From NCBI GenBank assembly GCA_009823505.1, contig VZQC01012293.1:1560762-1624761 (forward strand): a DNA stretch of 64,000 nt, in the 5' to 3' direction. Shown piece by piece: positions 11,776-22,914 of this stretch (positions are counted from its first letter, which is position 1; every line of letters begins with the position of its first letter). Source of the stretch: Rhizomys pruinosus. Lineage: Eukaryota > Chordata > Mammalia > Rodentia > Spalacidae. Position numbers and translations under genes: made by a program. The notes beneath the pieces were generated by a model. It was given only the letters and a program-made list of their open reading frames with translations, searched no databases and was not told the DNA's origin.

Positions 11776-12490
11776 GTTCTTAATAATTTTTAAGAGAATG
11801 AGTCTAAACAAAATGAAGTAACATAAATAAAGAGAAAGGTCAAAATGATTTAAATAATTTAAATGAAGCAAATACAGGAAGATATTTTAAAAATCCTTCT
11901 AAGATTTTAAAATCCTTCTAGGATTTTAAAAATATTTATTGCTCTCTCCTTCCTGACTACAGCTGTCTTGGATCTGTATCTGACTTCACTAAAAACATGA
12001 AATATCAACACTTAGAACTTACTGTTTAGAGCAGCATCTTTCTAGTGAGCTGTATACATTTGTGAAACAGAACAGTAGGAATTAGAATGTTTGGGCACAT
12101 GTTAGAGAAGTAAATGGAAAGAGTCTCAGTTATTGTGGCCAGATCTTGCCCCACCAAAACCAGCTCATTGTCTTTAATCAGTGGTCCAATTCTTGACAGT
12201 TCCTACAAGTAATATATACAAAGTAAGGAGTAGTAATGATTATTTTGACTTACTATTGGCATTTTATTTCAGATGTAAAAACATACTCTTTTTAGGAAAC
12301 AAAGGTAACTTTCATGTAGTTTCTACACTAGTTATGAAACAGGGCCACACCCTGCAGGGCTGTCTCAAGACTGGTAGTCTCAAGTCCTGGGCCATCTGCT
12401 GCACCTGCCTCAGAGTCATTAATGAGGATATCATTAAATCCTTCACATAAATACTACTTTAACTTCTTATATGGTACAAAGATTTGCGAA
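11776..12490. other. Unassigned non-coding sequence
   Basis: AT-rich sequence. A short imperfect repeat of a TTTTAAAATCCTTCTAGGA-like unit occurs around 11885-11935. No gene was recognised. Confidence 0.45.
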
Positions 12491-12492
12491 GT

Positions 12493-12682
12493 AAGCAGGG
12501 TGTGGTGGCCCACACCTTTAATCCCAGCACTAAGGAGGCAGAGGCAGGCAGAGCTCTGTGAGTTCAAGGCCAGCCTGATCTACATAGTGAGTTCCAGGCC
12601 AGCTGGAAACACAGGGAGACTCTGTCTCAAAAAGACCAAAAAACAGGAAAAAAAAAGAAAAAAGAAAAAAGAAAAAGAAAGC
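12493..12682 (+). mobile_element. B1 SINE, plus strand
   Basis: A plus-strand B1 starts at about AGCAGGGTGTGGTGGC (12494) and runs through CCTTTAATCCCAGCACT, GAGTTCAAGGCCAGCCTG and GAGACTCTGTCTCAAAAA to an A-rich tail with AAAAGAAAA units. The pol III B box is in the GAGTTCAAGGCC block. It is near full length. Confidence 0.95.
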
Positions 12683-14508
12683 TTTGCAAATCAAAACCAC
12701 AAAAGACATGCTGATTAGCTTAAACTACAGTGTGCACTCAAATTGAATGAATCGGTTGATTTAAAAAAATATTAACTTGAAATTAAAATTGGCTTAAAAA
12801 CTTAAATAATATTTTTAAGTTTGTAGTTCTAGGGAAAAATAAAAACTTTGCATTCTTTAGTGATGGAGAATTGCTTTGTTAGTTAGGATTTTACTACACA
12901 CACAAAAGGACACCATAATCATTTAGCCACCAATACATATTTTCTCTTACAAGCAATTAAGAATGGAACAGAATATTGCAACTTTCTAGAACACTTGAAC
13001 CAGGCCCATGTTTGAGTCTGGCTTCGCAAGAGAAAACACAGCTTTCCATCTTGAAGAAAACAGTGTAGATAAAAGCATGCTTCAAAGAAAAGATCACAGA
13101 CATCTCTTATATATTGAATGTCCACAATAAAACATCAGGGGTAGTACCAGAAATCCTAATAGTGTATTTCCTCTTAAAAACACTTTAAGTTGGGTCTATA
13201 TAAGAAACCAAACTCCCTACACTTTAAACTCTTGCCAAAATGTAAAACAACCAGAGGCTTCAGAAAATGAACAAAACCAAGATTGTCTTGTAGAACACTT
13301 ACCCCACAACAGGTCCAAAGCAGTGCAGGCCTCAGCAGTTTAAAGAAAAGCAGAGCACACTATGGATTTAAGAGCATCGTGCTTTATGGGATAAGATCTA
13401 TTCTCCTCCTATATAACTCAGTTCAGTTTGATCATTCTTACATCCTCAGGAAGTCACCCTGACTAAAATCACACTAAGGCTTCCATTTTGAAGGTGTTGA
13501 GGAACAGCGCAGGTCTTACTCGAGCCTCCTTTGGTCCTGGCCCAAGCAAGAGCCTCTAGGGTCTAGCAGGAGACCTGGGTGGGGATTTTACACAGAATGT
13601 TGGCTCTCCTGGCTGTGTTTGTGCATTCTCTTTGCTCTCTCTGCACCCTGTGGCTGAGTTCTTTTCCCAGTTCCTCTGGGTAGGAAGTGTGCACACTTTG
13701 TCTTGGATGTTACCTGGCCCTTGCACCACTGCTATAGCAGAGGCTTCCTGCACGTTTGAACTGGATTACCTTGGATTGTGTTCTCCCTTGTTCACTGCAT
13801 GTTTGACCTCTGCTAAAGCTGGCCAGGCCTGTTCATCTGCTAGAGACTTCCTATGGTTTTGTATTTTGGAAAGTAAAAATTGTTAATCGATATTGTTATA
13901 ATGTAGGAAGTTCTATTTCTCAAACTTTAGTCACAGAATTCTATGTTTGTGATAAGGAAGAGTGAAGAAGAAGTAAGAAAGAGATTGGGGATGGCTGTAG
14001 GCCTGTCTCGGGGTCAGCTTGCCTGGGGGGATTCTTTGACATTCCTGAACTCTGCAGCACTGGGGTGCAGTTTCCCTTTCCATCTTCCAAATCCAAAGGT
14101 CACTATTGACTGAGTTAACAAAAGTTTCTGGCTTCATCATGGAACTTGCTCAAGTGGGGCCAGAAGGGAAGAGATCCCAGGGTCTGTGTTTTGACTCTGC
14201 ACCTCTCACCCCTGTTCCCCCAGTCGGACCCAAAATTCCCCAGCAGACCTGGCAGATTGACTACAGAGAGGGCAACAGTAGGAATGAAGCAGTAGGTGGT
14301 TTTGTGAACATTCATTCCCAGTTAGGTATACTATTAGATAGTTTAAGGGATTCTGGAACCTACTCTTTTATATTTTCTATATCCCTAAATATTAAAAGTA
14401 TGTTTATTCAGTTGAAAACTATTAATTTCTACACATTTCTTTAATCATCTATTAGATGGCACATACAATAAAACTACTTGTACTAAAATTTGGGGGAACT
14501 TTAGGTCC
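12683..14508. other. Unassigned non-coding sequence
   Basis: There is no repeat or gene I can support. The part from 13500 to 14330 is less AT-rich than its surroundings and has an open stretch of 84 codons at 13632-13886, but it lacks any recognisable protein motif. Confidence 0.4.
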
Positions 14509-14526
14509 TTTAAAAAAGTATTAATA

Positions 14527-14614
14527 GGGACTGGAGAGATGGCCTAGCCATTAAGAGCAGAGCACCGACTGTTCTTGCAGAGGATCCGGGTTCGATCCCC
14601 AGCACTCACATAAT
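14527..14614 (+). mobile_element. Head-only B2 insertion with 18-bp target duplication
   Basis: Only the tRNA-like head of B2 is present: GGGACTGGAGAGATGGCCTA at the start and the B box GGTTCGATCCC at 14589-14599, ending just after CAGCACTCACATAA. It is flanked by a perfect 18-bp direct repeat, TTTAAAAAAGTATTAATA, at 14509-14526 and 14615-14632. The B2 body and its own A-rich tail are absent, so this is a 3'-truncated retrotransposition. A 5-bp AGAGC duplication sits after the A box (AGAGCAGAGC). Confidence 0.93.
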
Positions 14615-14632
14615 TTTAAAAAAGTATTAATA

Positions 14633-15067
14633 CTCATTAGCTATATCTATGTTATTTTTTTATTTAAAATGAAACCAATTCTGGTGAGCTTGATTTAAGC
14701 CTGCTGCAGGTATGTGACAATGCCCCCTCCTCTTCCTTCTCAAAGCTATCATTTAAAATCTGGGGACAAGTAACACAGCCTTCATTTGAGATAGTCCTAT
14801 AGTCTTAGAAGATATTGTTTTTAGCCTCTTTATTATCTTGGGTTTGTTTCCTGGACAAATTGTTCTTTGATTTCCCAAATATAGATGTCTCACCATCTTT
14901 CTTAAGTAACAATTTCCTATCCATAATTTTTCCCTATCCACTAAAATTTATATGGTTAGTGTCATCTAATACCTACTTCACACTCAAATTTGTTCAGCTA
15001 CCCATCGATATTCCTAAAATAAGATTCTAATGATACCTATCCATCCTTTTTCTTTTCTTTTTCTTTT
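14633..15067. other. Unassigned non-coding sequence
   Basis: No repeat family or exon recognised. Confidence 0.4.
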
Positions 15068-15184
15068 TCTTTTTTTTTGAGACAGGGTCTCCCTATATCC
15101 CCAGCTGGACTTGAACTTGAAGAGATCTGCCTGCCTCTGCCTCCCGAGTGCTGGGATTAAAGGCGTGCACCACCATGCCCAGCT
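15068..15184 (-). mobile_element. B1 SINE with internal deletion, minus strand
   Basis: The segment GAGACAGGGTCTCCCTATAT is followed by a shortened middle and then GCCTGCCTCTGCCTCCCGAG and ATTAAAGGCGTGCACCACCA. Roughly 25-30 bp of the usual middle (the CACTATGTAGACCAGG region) is missing. The T-rich tract before it is the A-tail complement. Confidence 0.93.
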
Positions 15185-15284
15185 TAAAGGTGGTTCTTAG
15201 CCACCATGAGGGTGCTGGATTCCAACCCGGGTCCTCTGCAAGAGCAGTCAATGCTCTTAACCTCTGAGCCATCTTTCCAGCATA
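15185..15284 (-). mobile_element. B2 head fragment, minus strand
   Basis: The complement of the B2 head and early body: GGTGCTGGATTCCAACCCGG (15208-15227), CTCTGCAAGAGCAG and GAGCCATCTTTCCAGC. It directly abuts the B1 at 15068-15184, so the B1 probably inserted in or next to this B2. Confidence 0.88.
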
Positions 15285-15835
15285 CATCCCTTTTCTTTTA
15301 ATCAATATTATCTATGTAGCCAGACCCAAACCTGTCCTGCACAGTAAATGTGCTGTTCTGTCCTTTAAGGGGGGGGGGGAGTGCACGGGGGCTGCCTTCA
15401 CAGAGGACCTCAGATAAATAGATAAACATAAATGTATGTTCTCAGTTCTGGAAGACATGAATCCAAGATTATGGAGCCTGTAGACTGATTTAGAGTGAGG
15501 TCTCTCTCCTTACAGAAAGCCTGGCTCGTCTACAAGGTCTTTTCTTCAGACCTACTCTTTCCTGCATTCCTGGTGCCTCTTGCTCCTTTCATATGCACAC
15601 CAGTCCTATCATACTAGCACTCTATTCATATGATCTCAGTTACCTTTGCTATCTTCCTAAAGCCCTCTCTATGAATATAGTCACATTGGAGTAAAAGCTT
15701 TAATCCTTGAACTTGGGAGACACAATTTAATCTATGACATCTTGAAAATAGAAACTAGAACTAAAGATAAATTTTCAAACTTACTTTCCCTCACCTTTCC
15801 TGTGTGTGTGTTTGGCTTTTGTTATTGCTGAAGTT
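15285..15835. other. Unassigned non-coding sequence
   Basis: No gene or clear repeat was seen apart from a G-run near 15370-15378. Confidence 0.4.
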
Positions 15836-15837
15836 AT

Positions 15838-15982
15838 CTGTTTGTTGAGATAATTTCACTCTATAGACCCTGGCCTAGAATTCATTACATAGCCCAGAAG
15901 GACCTCAAACTTACATGAGTCCTCCTGTGCCTGCCTGCTAAGTGAAAGGATTACAGCAGGCATGAGCTACCATACCCAGCTA
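15838..15982 (-). mobile_element. Old diverged B1-like SINE, minus strand
   Basis: The block order matches an inverted B1 (GAGATAATTTCACTCTATAG, CTGGCCTAGAATTCA, ACCTCAAACTTACATGAG, GGATTACAGCAGGCATGAGC), but with many differences, indicating an old copy. Confidence 0.75.
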
Positions 15983-16178
15983 GAGTCTTGATGCATCTTA
16001 AGTTAATTAGTTGAGTGATTTAAAATGGCACAGACAATACACTAGCTTTTACAATGAAGTGTTATACATATTTGCATGCATATATTATTTTAAAATCTCT
16101 TTAATTAACAATGAGCAGCGGGCGTTTAATAGTGTCAATGCCTTTGGAAATTATTCTTTTTAAAAATACTTGGTTATT

Positions 16179-16411
16179 ATTGGGGCTGGAGAGATGGCTC
16201 CGCAGTTACGAGCACTGGCTGCTCTTGCAGAGGACCTGGATTCGATTCTCAGCACCCACATGACAGCTAACAACTGTCTATAACTCCAGTTCCAGGGGAA
16301 TCTGATGCCCTCTTCTGAGCTCTGTGGACATTACACAGCACAGGTGCACTTACACACATGCAGGAAAAACACTCATACATATAAAATAAAAATAATAAAT
16401 GAATTTAACAA
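16179..16411 (+). mobile_element. Full-length B2 SINE with target duplication
   Basis: Begins GGGGCTGGAGAGATGGCTCC and has a B box GATTCGATTCT (one change from consensus) and a single, unduplicated AACTCCAGTTCCAGGGGAA block. It ends in an A/T-rich tail ATAAAATAAAAATAATAAAT. Near-identical 17-bp repeats AAAAATACTTGGTTATT (16162-16178) and AAAAATACTTGATTATT (16412-16428) flank it as the target-site duplication. The lack of the internal duplication puts it in an older subfamily than the copy at 9.4 kb. Confidence 0.96.
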
Positions 16412-16431
16412 AAAAATACTTGATTATTTTA

Positions 16432-16622
16432 ATTATAATTTTATGTGTATGTCTGTATTGCCTGCATGTATATAAATGCACCAGCATCATGCAATGCCCA
16501 CAGAAGACAGAAGAGAGTGTCAGAAGAGAGTTGTTAACAGCCATGTGGGTGCTAAGATTTGAACCAGGGTCTTCTGCAAGAACAGCCAGTGCATTTAACT
16601 GCTAAGCCATCTTTCTAGTCCT
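16432..16622 (-). mobile_element. B2 SINE, minus strand
   Basis: The complement of B2 with TTTTATGTGTATGTCTGTAT near the tail side, CAGAAGAGAGT in the middle and GCCATCTTTCTAGTCC at the head end. It sits immediately after the plus-strand B2, so the two elements form a head-out inverted pair. Confidence 0.9.
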
Positions 16623-16639
16623 TATATTATTCTTTTTAC

Positions 16640-17345
16640 AGTTAATATTTATCTTGATGTTGATGCATTGTTGCCTTCTAAAAGTAAACCTTATCTGCTT
16701 GTGGTGTATTTCCATTTAATATGTAATATTGGAATCAATTTATTAATACTTTAATGTTTGATACATGTTCATGTGTTTTATTATCCTGTATAAATGGAAA
16801 CATTATTAATTTTTTTTCATGAAACAAATTGGAAGATTTCATTCTTTTTCCAAGTTCTATGGTTTGAAGAGCATTGTTATTACTTTTTCTAAGGTCAGTG
16901 ACATTTCCAGCCAGCATTATTTTGGCTGTATCTCATATTTTCTGAAACATTATTACTGCTTTTAGCAATGCTGCAATTTTGTTTGTATTTCCTCCTTGAC
17001 TCAATATTTATTCTTATTTCTAAATGGACATAACTTTGGTTTCTTTTTTGTTGGTTGAATATAATGTCTACTTTTCAGACCTCAGCAAGGTTTTTACATG
17101 ATCTTGGAGAAGGCTAATCAGAGTGCTTGCTCTCATATCCGCTATAGATCAGAAGTGCTCTTTACTATTGTAGCTTCCATTTCATCCACATTGAATGCCT
17201 TCAGCATGGCGACGTTTCCTTTTAAATGTCTCAGACTGGACTACATCTGTGTGATGTGATCCAAATGAGTTCCACATATTTTTTCCAGTGGTCTATTACC
17301 CAGCTTTTCATTTTAAAAATTTCAATCACATTTTAAATGATAAAT
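16640..17345 (-). mobile_element. Old L1 (L1M-like) ORF2 fragment, minus strand
   Basis: T-rich sequence resembles inverted ancient mammalian L1 ORF2 DNA: AAGGTCAGTGACATTTCCAG (16892-16911), then ATTTTGGCTGTATCTCATA, followed by CTTGACTCAATATTTATTC. No open frame survives. The family call rests on recognised wording of the sequence rather than a search. Confidence 0.6.
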
Positions 17346-17647
17346 CTTGTATCTGTTACTTTTTCTATTACAGTAATAAGATATCTCAACAAAAGAATAA
17401 TGAAGAAGGAAGGGTTTGTGGTGGCTCACAGTCTGATGTACAGTCCATTCTAGAAGAGCAGTCAAGGCATCAGGACCCTCAAGCAACTGGTTGGGAAGAA
17501 GAGAGATGAACTCTCTGGTTCGACTAGCTTGTCTTTTTCTTCAGTCCCCAGGCTCAAGCCTAGAGGGTTGTGCTGCCCTCCTTGAGAGTGATTCTTCTCG
17601 CCTCAATTAAACTTATAAAGGTAATCTTCACAGGCTTGGCCAGAGAC

Positions 17648-18204
17648 TGTGGTGGTTTGCATGAGTGTCCCCCATAGGCTGTAAGTAGTCAGACATTTGT
17701 CTCCAGTTGGTGGCGCTGTTTTTGGAGGTCTTAGAAGGTGTGGCCATGCTGGGGGAAGTGTGTCACTAGAGGCAGGCTTAGTGAGTTTTTTTTTTTTAAT
17801 TTTATTTATTTCTGTATGTGTATGAATGTACTGTCTGTATGCAAGTGTGTGCAACCGTGTCATGCAATGCCGCGGAGGTCAGAAGAGGGTGTTGGATTCC
17901 CCTGGAACTGTAGTTCTCCGGTTCCTCTGTAAGAGCGGTCGGCGCTCTTAACCGCTAGGCCAGCTCTCCAGCCCCACTTAGTGAGTTTTAACAAGCCTCT
18001 GTGGTCTACAGTTGCTCTCTCTGTTTCCTGTGCTCTTTGCGAGATGTGACCCTCGGTTTGCTGCTCCAGATCCAGCCGCCACGCCTCCCGCCACAATGGA
18101 CTCTAATTCCTTGGAACCGCGAATCGTAAGCTCAAATAAACTCTTCCTTTTATAAGTTCCTTGGTCATGGTGCTTTATCACAGCAACAGAAAAGTGACTA
18201 ATAC
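17648..18204 (+). mobile_element. Nested rodent interspersed repeat
   Basis: Recognisable blocks include TTGGTGGCGCTGTTTTTGGA (17708-17727), CGCCACGCCTCCCGCCACAA (18077-18096), CTCAAATAAACTCTTCC and CACAGCAACAGAAAAGTGAC at the end. This is a common rodent repeat that carries a polyadenylation-like AATAAA, but I cannot name its family with confidence. It lies inside the older repeat at 17350-18292 and is itself interrupted by a B2. Confidence 0.6.
17790..17976 (-). mobile_element. B2 SINE with internal deletion, minus strand
   Basis: Flanked by a 13-bp target duplication CTTAGTGAGTTTT at 17777-17789 and 17977-17989. The complement contains GCAATGCCGCGGAGGTCAGA and CGGTCGGCGCTCTTAACCGC, typical of the young subfamily. 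About 70 bp between the CCTGGAACTG block and the head, including the B box, is missing, so it is probably not transcribed by pol III. Confidence 0.95.
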
Positions 18205-18292
18205 ACTAACCCATCTAAATAATCCCTCACAAGTATGCCCAGAGACTTGTATCTTATGTGATTTTAGATTCCGTCAAGTGGATAATTAACCA

Positions 18293-18649
18293 TCACATAT
18301 CTCATATCTACAGTGTGGAGCTTTCTTTTTTATGAACCAATATAAACATTTGTCCTTGGTGGGTTAAAGAAAGACCATTCACATATTATTATAATTGATA
18401 CGTTCTGCTGAGTTCTACCATTTTTACTCTGTTGACTATAAGCATATATATGATATATTTCCTTTGCTTGTTTTTGGCACTTCTGATATTTTAGATGATT
18501 TATATTTTCTTCTTGTCTTCAGATTCCAATTCAAATGTCACCATTTCAGAGAGGACTTTTTTTTTNACTCTGCTAAAACCTGGCCTACTGTAGTGGCTGT
18601 ATTTTTTAATCTCTCTTCACATTTGGTACTTATATCACAACGCATAACC
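18293..18649. other. Unassigned sequence with one ambiguous base
   Basis: No gene recognised. Position 18566 is n, directly after a T-run, so it may be a sequencing ambiguity or a closed gap. Confidence 0.5.
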
Positions 18650-18765
18650 AACAGTATTTTATGGACAAGAAAAACACATCACAGAGATATTAAGTGACTG
18701 CCCAGTGTTACACAAGAACAAGGTAGGGTTGGAATTGGAGCTCATCAGTCAGACTCAACCACCCA
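18650..18765 (+). mobile_element. MIR SINE remnant
   Basis: The segment ATATTAAGTGACTGCCCAGT, then GTTACACAAGAACAAGGTAG and GGAATTGGAGCTCA follows the core and 3' part of the ancient mammalian MIR SINE (usually a TTAAGTGACTTGCCCA core). It is strongly diverged. Confidence 0.6.
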
Positions 18766-18771
18766 AGATAT

Positions 18772-18773
<2 letters not shown>

Positions 18774-18860
<87 letters not shown>
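18774..18860. repeat. Compound microsatellite (CT)n then (AT)n
   Basis: About 21 CT units at 18777-18818 run straight into about 21 AT units ending at 18860. Such tracts are length-variable and can produce meaningless open frames. Confidence 0.98.
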
Positions 18861-18862
<2 letters not shown>

Positions 18863-19079
18863 CTTCTTGATCAAAGGCATAATTAGATTCTGTATTAGCA
18901 AGCATTGGTAATAGATGGAAGTTTGTGGACTCCATGAATGCTCTTTGAAGCTCTCTTCCTTTTGTCTTACAGTCTTCCTGACATCACAGTATCTCATTTT
19001 TTCAAGCATTGAGTATGTATTTGTTATCATTGAGTTGAAACCTAGGCTTTATATGAATAAAGTCTAGATGATGGTGATA

Positions 19080-19230
19080 ACGATTGTGGTAGCTAGGATT
19101 CATAGAGCTTGCTGACTCTTTATGATAATCCTGTAACAAGTACTCTTACTATTTCCTTCGTTTATTAGACGGAAAAACTGAGTCAAAGAGTAAATAAATA
19201 ACTTCCCAAAGACACAGTTTCATGAAGATT
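19080..19230 (+). mobile_element. MIR SINE remnant
   Basis: AATCCTGTAACAAGTACTCT, then TTATTAGACGGAAAAACTGA and AATAACTTCCCAAAGACACA match the MIR layout: the tacta..tta block, gaggaaactgag, then taacttgcccaaggtcaca. Confidence 0.65.
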
Positions 19231-19314
19231 TTCAAATATCATATTAGAAGCTATGAAGATTACTGCAATTTTAGCAAAAAGTGGGAAATGTGTAAAATAA
19301 AGTCAACACGGAAC

Positions 19315-19620
19315 CTGGGAAGATGTCTCAGTTGGCAAAGAACTTGACATATAAGCATGAGGACTGAAATTCAGATCTCTAACACCTGTGTGAAAAACTG
19401 AGCAGAACAACACATACCCATGCTCACAGTGGCAGGAGGTAATGCAGGCCAGCCAGGCTAGCCAGTTGGTGAGTTCCAGACTCAGTGAGAGACTTGGGCT
19501 CAACAGTTAAGGTAAAGGGAGATTCGGCAATGAGTAGACTACACAAACAGGTACAGTTATGCCAACATCCACATATCAAATATGAACATGCACACACACA
19601 ATACTAATAAATTTATCCTA
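19315..19620 (+). mobile_element. B4-type SINE, plus strand
   Basis: A tRNA/ID-like head (GGGAAGATGTCTCAGTTGGC, then GCATGAGGACTGAAATTCAG) is followed by a B1-like body with GGCCAGCCAGGCTAGCCAG and GAGTTCCAGACTCAGTGAGA, and a CA-rich tail (GCACACACACAATACTAATA). This arrangement identifies B4. It is a diverged, old copy. Confidence 0.7.
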
Positions 19621-19794
19621 AAATAACATGTATATTAATATAATACTGTGTGTTCCTCGCTCTTATGTCTTAAGAGCTGTTTTAAGGCATTTTAATAGTC
19701 ACTATAATGCATAGAAAGGGGATAAGTCAATAAATAGCAAGACCCATGAAGGCTTACATTATCAAACCACTTACTGGGTGCTAAATATTATTCT

Positions 19795-19965
19795 TAGTGT
19801 TGTAAGTATACCGACTCAATTAATGCCCACAAGCAGTCACTTTTATTATTATCATTTTTATACATGATAAAGCACAAAGGGATTTAGTGATGCTTCCAAG
19901 ATCATATATCTTATACATAGCAAACGTAGAGCCCTCTTAGCGTAATCTAACACTGAGTGCTTCTG
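19795..19965 (+). mobile_element. MIR SINE remnant
   Basis: CACTTTTATTATTATCATTT, then ATACATGATAAAGCACAAAG and TTTAGTGATGCTTCCAAGA align by eye with the MIR core and 3' half. Diverged, and ends are approximate. Confidence 0.55.
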
Positions 19966-20410
19966 AGTGATTAAAGATATGTGTCACAATGTCAGATAAT
20001 GCCATGTCATTCTATACATGCTTTCCCCTGTTCTTATTTATGCAAGTCCCAGGTTTATATCCTCAGCAAATCCAAATAAAAATATGAATATAAGCAGATA
20101 ACCCCTGAGGAATTAGTAAATGTGCAAACAAAAGATTCAGTTTGAAATTTTCATTTGGCCTTAGGTAACACTAATTATTTAACTAAGGCCAAAATTGAAT
20201 GGGTTATGAGAATCACTATAATTTTTCAATTAATCAACATAATTTTTCACTCACTCTCTTTTTGATATAATGTATATTTAAATTATATATTAGTAAAATA
20301 TCTGTGAATTTAGAACTGTTGTTTTAAAAAGGCTAGTTGCCAAAATAAATTTCCAAACCAGGGATGGCTATTTGGTTGTAAAATGAGTGTGATTCACACT
20401 TAGTTCTAGT

Positions 20411-20678
20411 ACTTCTTTTTTTTTTTTTATAATTTTTTTTAAATTTTTATTTATTTCTGTATGTGTATCAATGTACTGTCTGCATGCAGGTCTGTGCACT
20501 CGTGTCGTGCAATGCCGCGGAGGTCAGAAGAGGGTCTTGGATTCCCCTGGAACTGGCGTTCTCCTGGAATTGGAGTTTCAGACGGTTCTCGGCCGCCATG
20601 TGGGTGCTGGGGATCGAACCCGGGTCCTCTGCAAGAGCGGTCGGCGCTCTTAACCGCTAGGCCATCTCTCCAGCCCCT
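20411..20678 (-). mobile_element. Young B2 SINE, minus strand
   Basis: A complete inverted B2 with T-rich tail complement at 20416-20455, the doubled GGAACTGG/GGAATTGGAG block at 20550-20578, B-box complement GGGATCGAACCCGGG at 20611-20625, and head CTAGGCCATCTCTCCAGCCC to 20677. It keeps many CpGs, as the other recent copies do. No clean target-site duplication could be delimited because of T-rich flanks. Confidence 0.96.
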
Positions 20679-22910
20679 AGATTATTTTTTAATGAACCCA
20701 CCCATTCATTAAAACCCATTCATATTGAGACTAAATTAAACACTTCCAAAATACCCAGTTCATTGTTCGTGACACCAAATCATCACAAACAGGCCTATTA
20801 GTTATGTGTTGGAATATTAGAATTATATGAGAAAATAGCCAAGAATTTCTTTAAATTAATTACTTATCTATATGTGTAATGTTAAATGTGTAGCATTTTA
20901 TATGCTAATATATTGTATAAATAATATTTTATGTGTGGCATTCTATATTCCGTATATTGTTTGCAACAGAGTCTAAAACAAGGACTATAAAAATTTAATA
21001 CTGGAGAAAAAGAAAGATATTTTATAATGGAGCTCAAACTGGAAGGAAATTCATGATCTATATCTTTAACACAAACTATTCTTTTTGTTTAAATAAGAAT
21101 TTTAAATGAGTCTATATTTCCTAGAATTATCATGTATTATTTTTAGACCATTACATATTGTTGTACAATTATTCTATAAAAATATTTCTGATTATTAGCC
21201 ATTTGAAATAATAAGCATGGCTAGTAAATAACTTGGAAAGTAGATAGCCTTTATATTTCCAATCTGAGTGGTCAGTAAAGCATTAAATAAACTTTATTAC
21301 CTCACTAACATAAGTAATAAATCCAAAGTATCTCAACTTTAATATTCCTGTAATATTTAAAAAGCATACTAAATATTCTTCAGTGGCCCACTGAAGAACC
21401 ACCAGATTATTACACCACTCTCATAACTGGACATGACATTGATAATTAACAGTAAGAAATTAACAAAATTCCCCTAACACGGGTGAGCAATGTATACCCC
21501 TGCATTTATAACTAGCCCAAATAACACAGCTTATTCACAAAAAACCTATACACATTCTGTCAAGAAAAAATCCTGTTAAAAATATGAGTTTCTAAAAAAC
21601 TAAAGCCCTCAAGCATTTTTTATATTTCACGTAATTCTTGTCACAGAATAGATCTTTCCTGCTTCATCTCACTGCCATCAAAACTTTCTGGACCAGAAAA
21701 TAACTGGTTCTTACTTCTCTATTCAATAACAACTCAGAAGGCATATTAATTTCCCCAAATAAAAATATGTATCATTTAGCATGCAGATGTGAACACCGTT
21801 GTCCATCGCAAGTGCTGCATTCTTGCCAGGTTGTCAGAGAAGAATATGTTCGTTTCTGTCCACCTTCACCCTTTAAGAAATCAAGTCTTGATATGTTGGT
21901 CTATAAAATAAATAAATTTTCATAAGGGAGGAAGAGGTGCTATTTACAAGTTTGTATAATATCCTTGTGATCCTCAGAAGATCCATCTGGACTCCTTAAA
22001 CAGAGAATGAAAAATTCTTCTCTTCCACAAATTCCATTTCAAAACAGTTAAGTGCAAAAACAAAACACTACAAGTGAAACTGACATTTGGAGCAGAGGAA
22101 AAGAGATTCTTGAATCTAGACAGAACAATTCCAGGAACAGAAACACAGGCATGCCTTTTCATCCTCTGCCTGCCCTTCAGTCTGATGAGATGCCAAGGTG
22201 ACACCTACCTCCCAGCTGGGAGATGACCATGAGCTTCTGTCCTGAGGATAAAAGCATGCACTCCGGGTCTCTGCACATTGAAGTGATGTTCTCACTTCGC
22301 TGTGAAGGCCTTCATAGGATGGAACAAATATGTAGCTCCCTGACCTGTATTCTCATTTGGGGACCTGTGAGACCAGGTACACGTGTCTGCATTGCGAAGG
22401 AAAGGCAGAGAAGCCTGAAGATAATCTCATCCTTGTTGTGGACTCTTGTGGCTCCTTGAAAACTCTTCTTGAAATAGCTGATGCTGACTCATTTGCTTTG
22501 GGGACACATTAATTTTGTCCAAAAATTTTCTGGCATTTGGTTGTGAGATCAGCAACGTTGCTTGGCAACAAATTAACACCTTAGACTTTCTCATTTTTAT
22601 GTATCTAACTTAAAATTTGAAATTTTGGGTAAGAGCACAGATGGTTTTAAGATTATTCTTTCTGTGAGGAAAGAACATATTTAATTCAAATTTATTCTCC
22701 TGGCCCAGAGTTAATCTTCGTGTGGGCTGAGCAGTCCCACTTACAGCTATGCTAAATGTCTTTACCATTTCCTCCACCCTCCACCCCAGATGTTCTTATC
22801 ACTACCCACATTCCAAAAAGCCTCTCTCCATAGATATTTTAGTTTTAATTTCTATTTCAGAAAGAAATGTACAATAATACAATTAGCACTCTCATTTTTG
22901 CAAAGATTAT
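20679..22910. other. Unassigned AT-rich sequence
   Basis: No exon, RNA gene or recognised transposable element. The longest open frames, 76-78 codons at 21974-22459, have no recognisable motif. Confidence 0.45.
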
Positions 22911-22914
22911 TTGT

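Larger units (their letters stand above)
17350..18292. repeat. Interspersed repeat interrupted by another repeat
   Basis: The outer parts (about 17350-17646 and 18206-18292) belong to the same kind of element as 51525-51890: an opening like TGTTACTTTTTCTATTACAGT, a TTTGTGGTGGCTCACAGT-like middle, and an end with CCCAGAGACTTGT and ATTCCGTCAAGTGGATAATT. A second repeat (17648-18204) separates them. The CACAGGCTTGGCCAGAGACT segment left of the break resembles CACAAGTATGCCCAGAGACT on the right, suggesting a duplicated or rearranged boundary. I am not certain of the family name. Confidence 0.55.

Noticed and set aside
18566..18566. The n at 18566 as a contig gap with duplicated flanks like 40318
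   Set aside because: The flanks are not repeated; it follows a T-run and looks like a simple ambiguous base.
20461..20712. A recurring 60-83 codon frame in several places (also near 9.5, 54.0 and 62.3 kb)
   Set aside because: It is the antisense reading of the young B2 SINE and repeats only because the SINE repeats; it is not a gene family.
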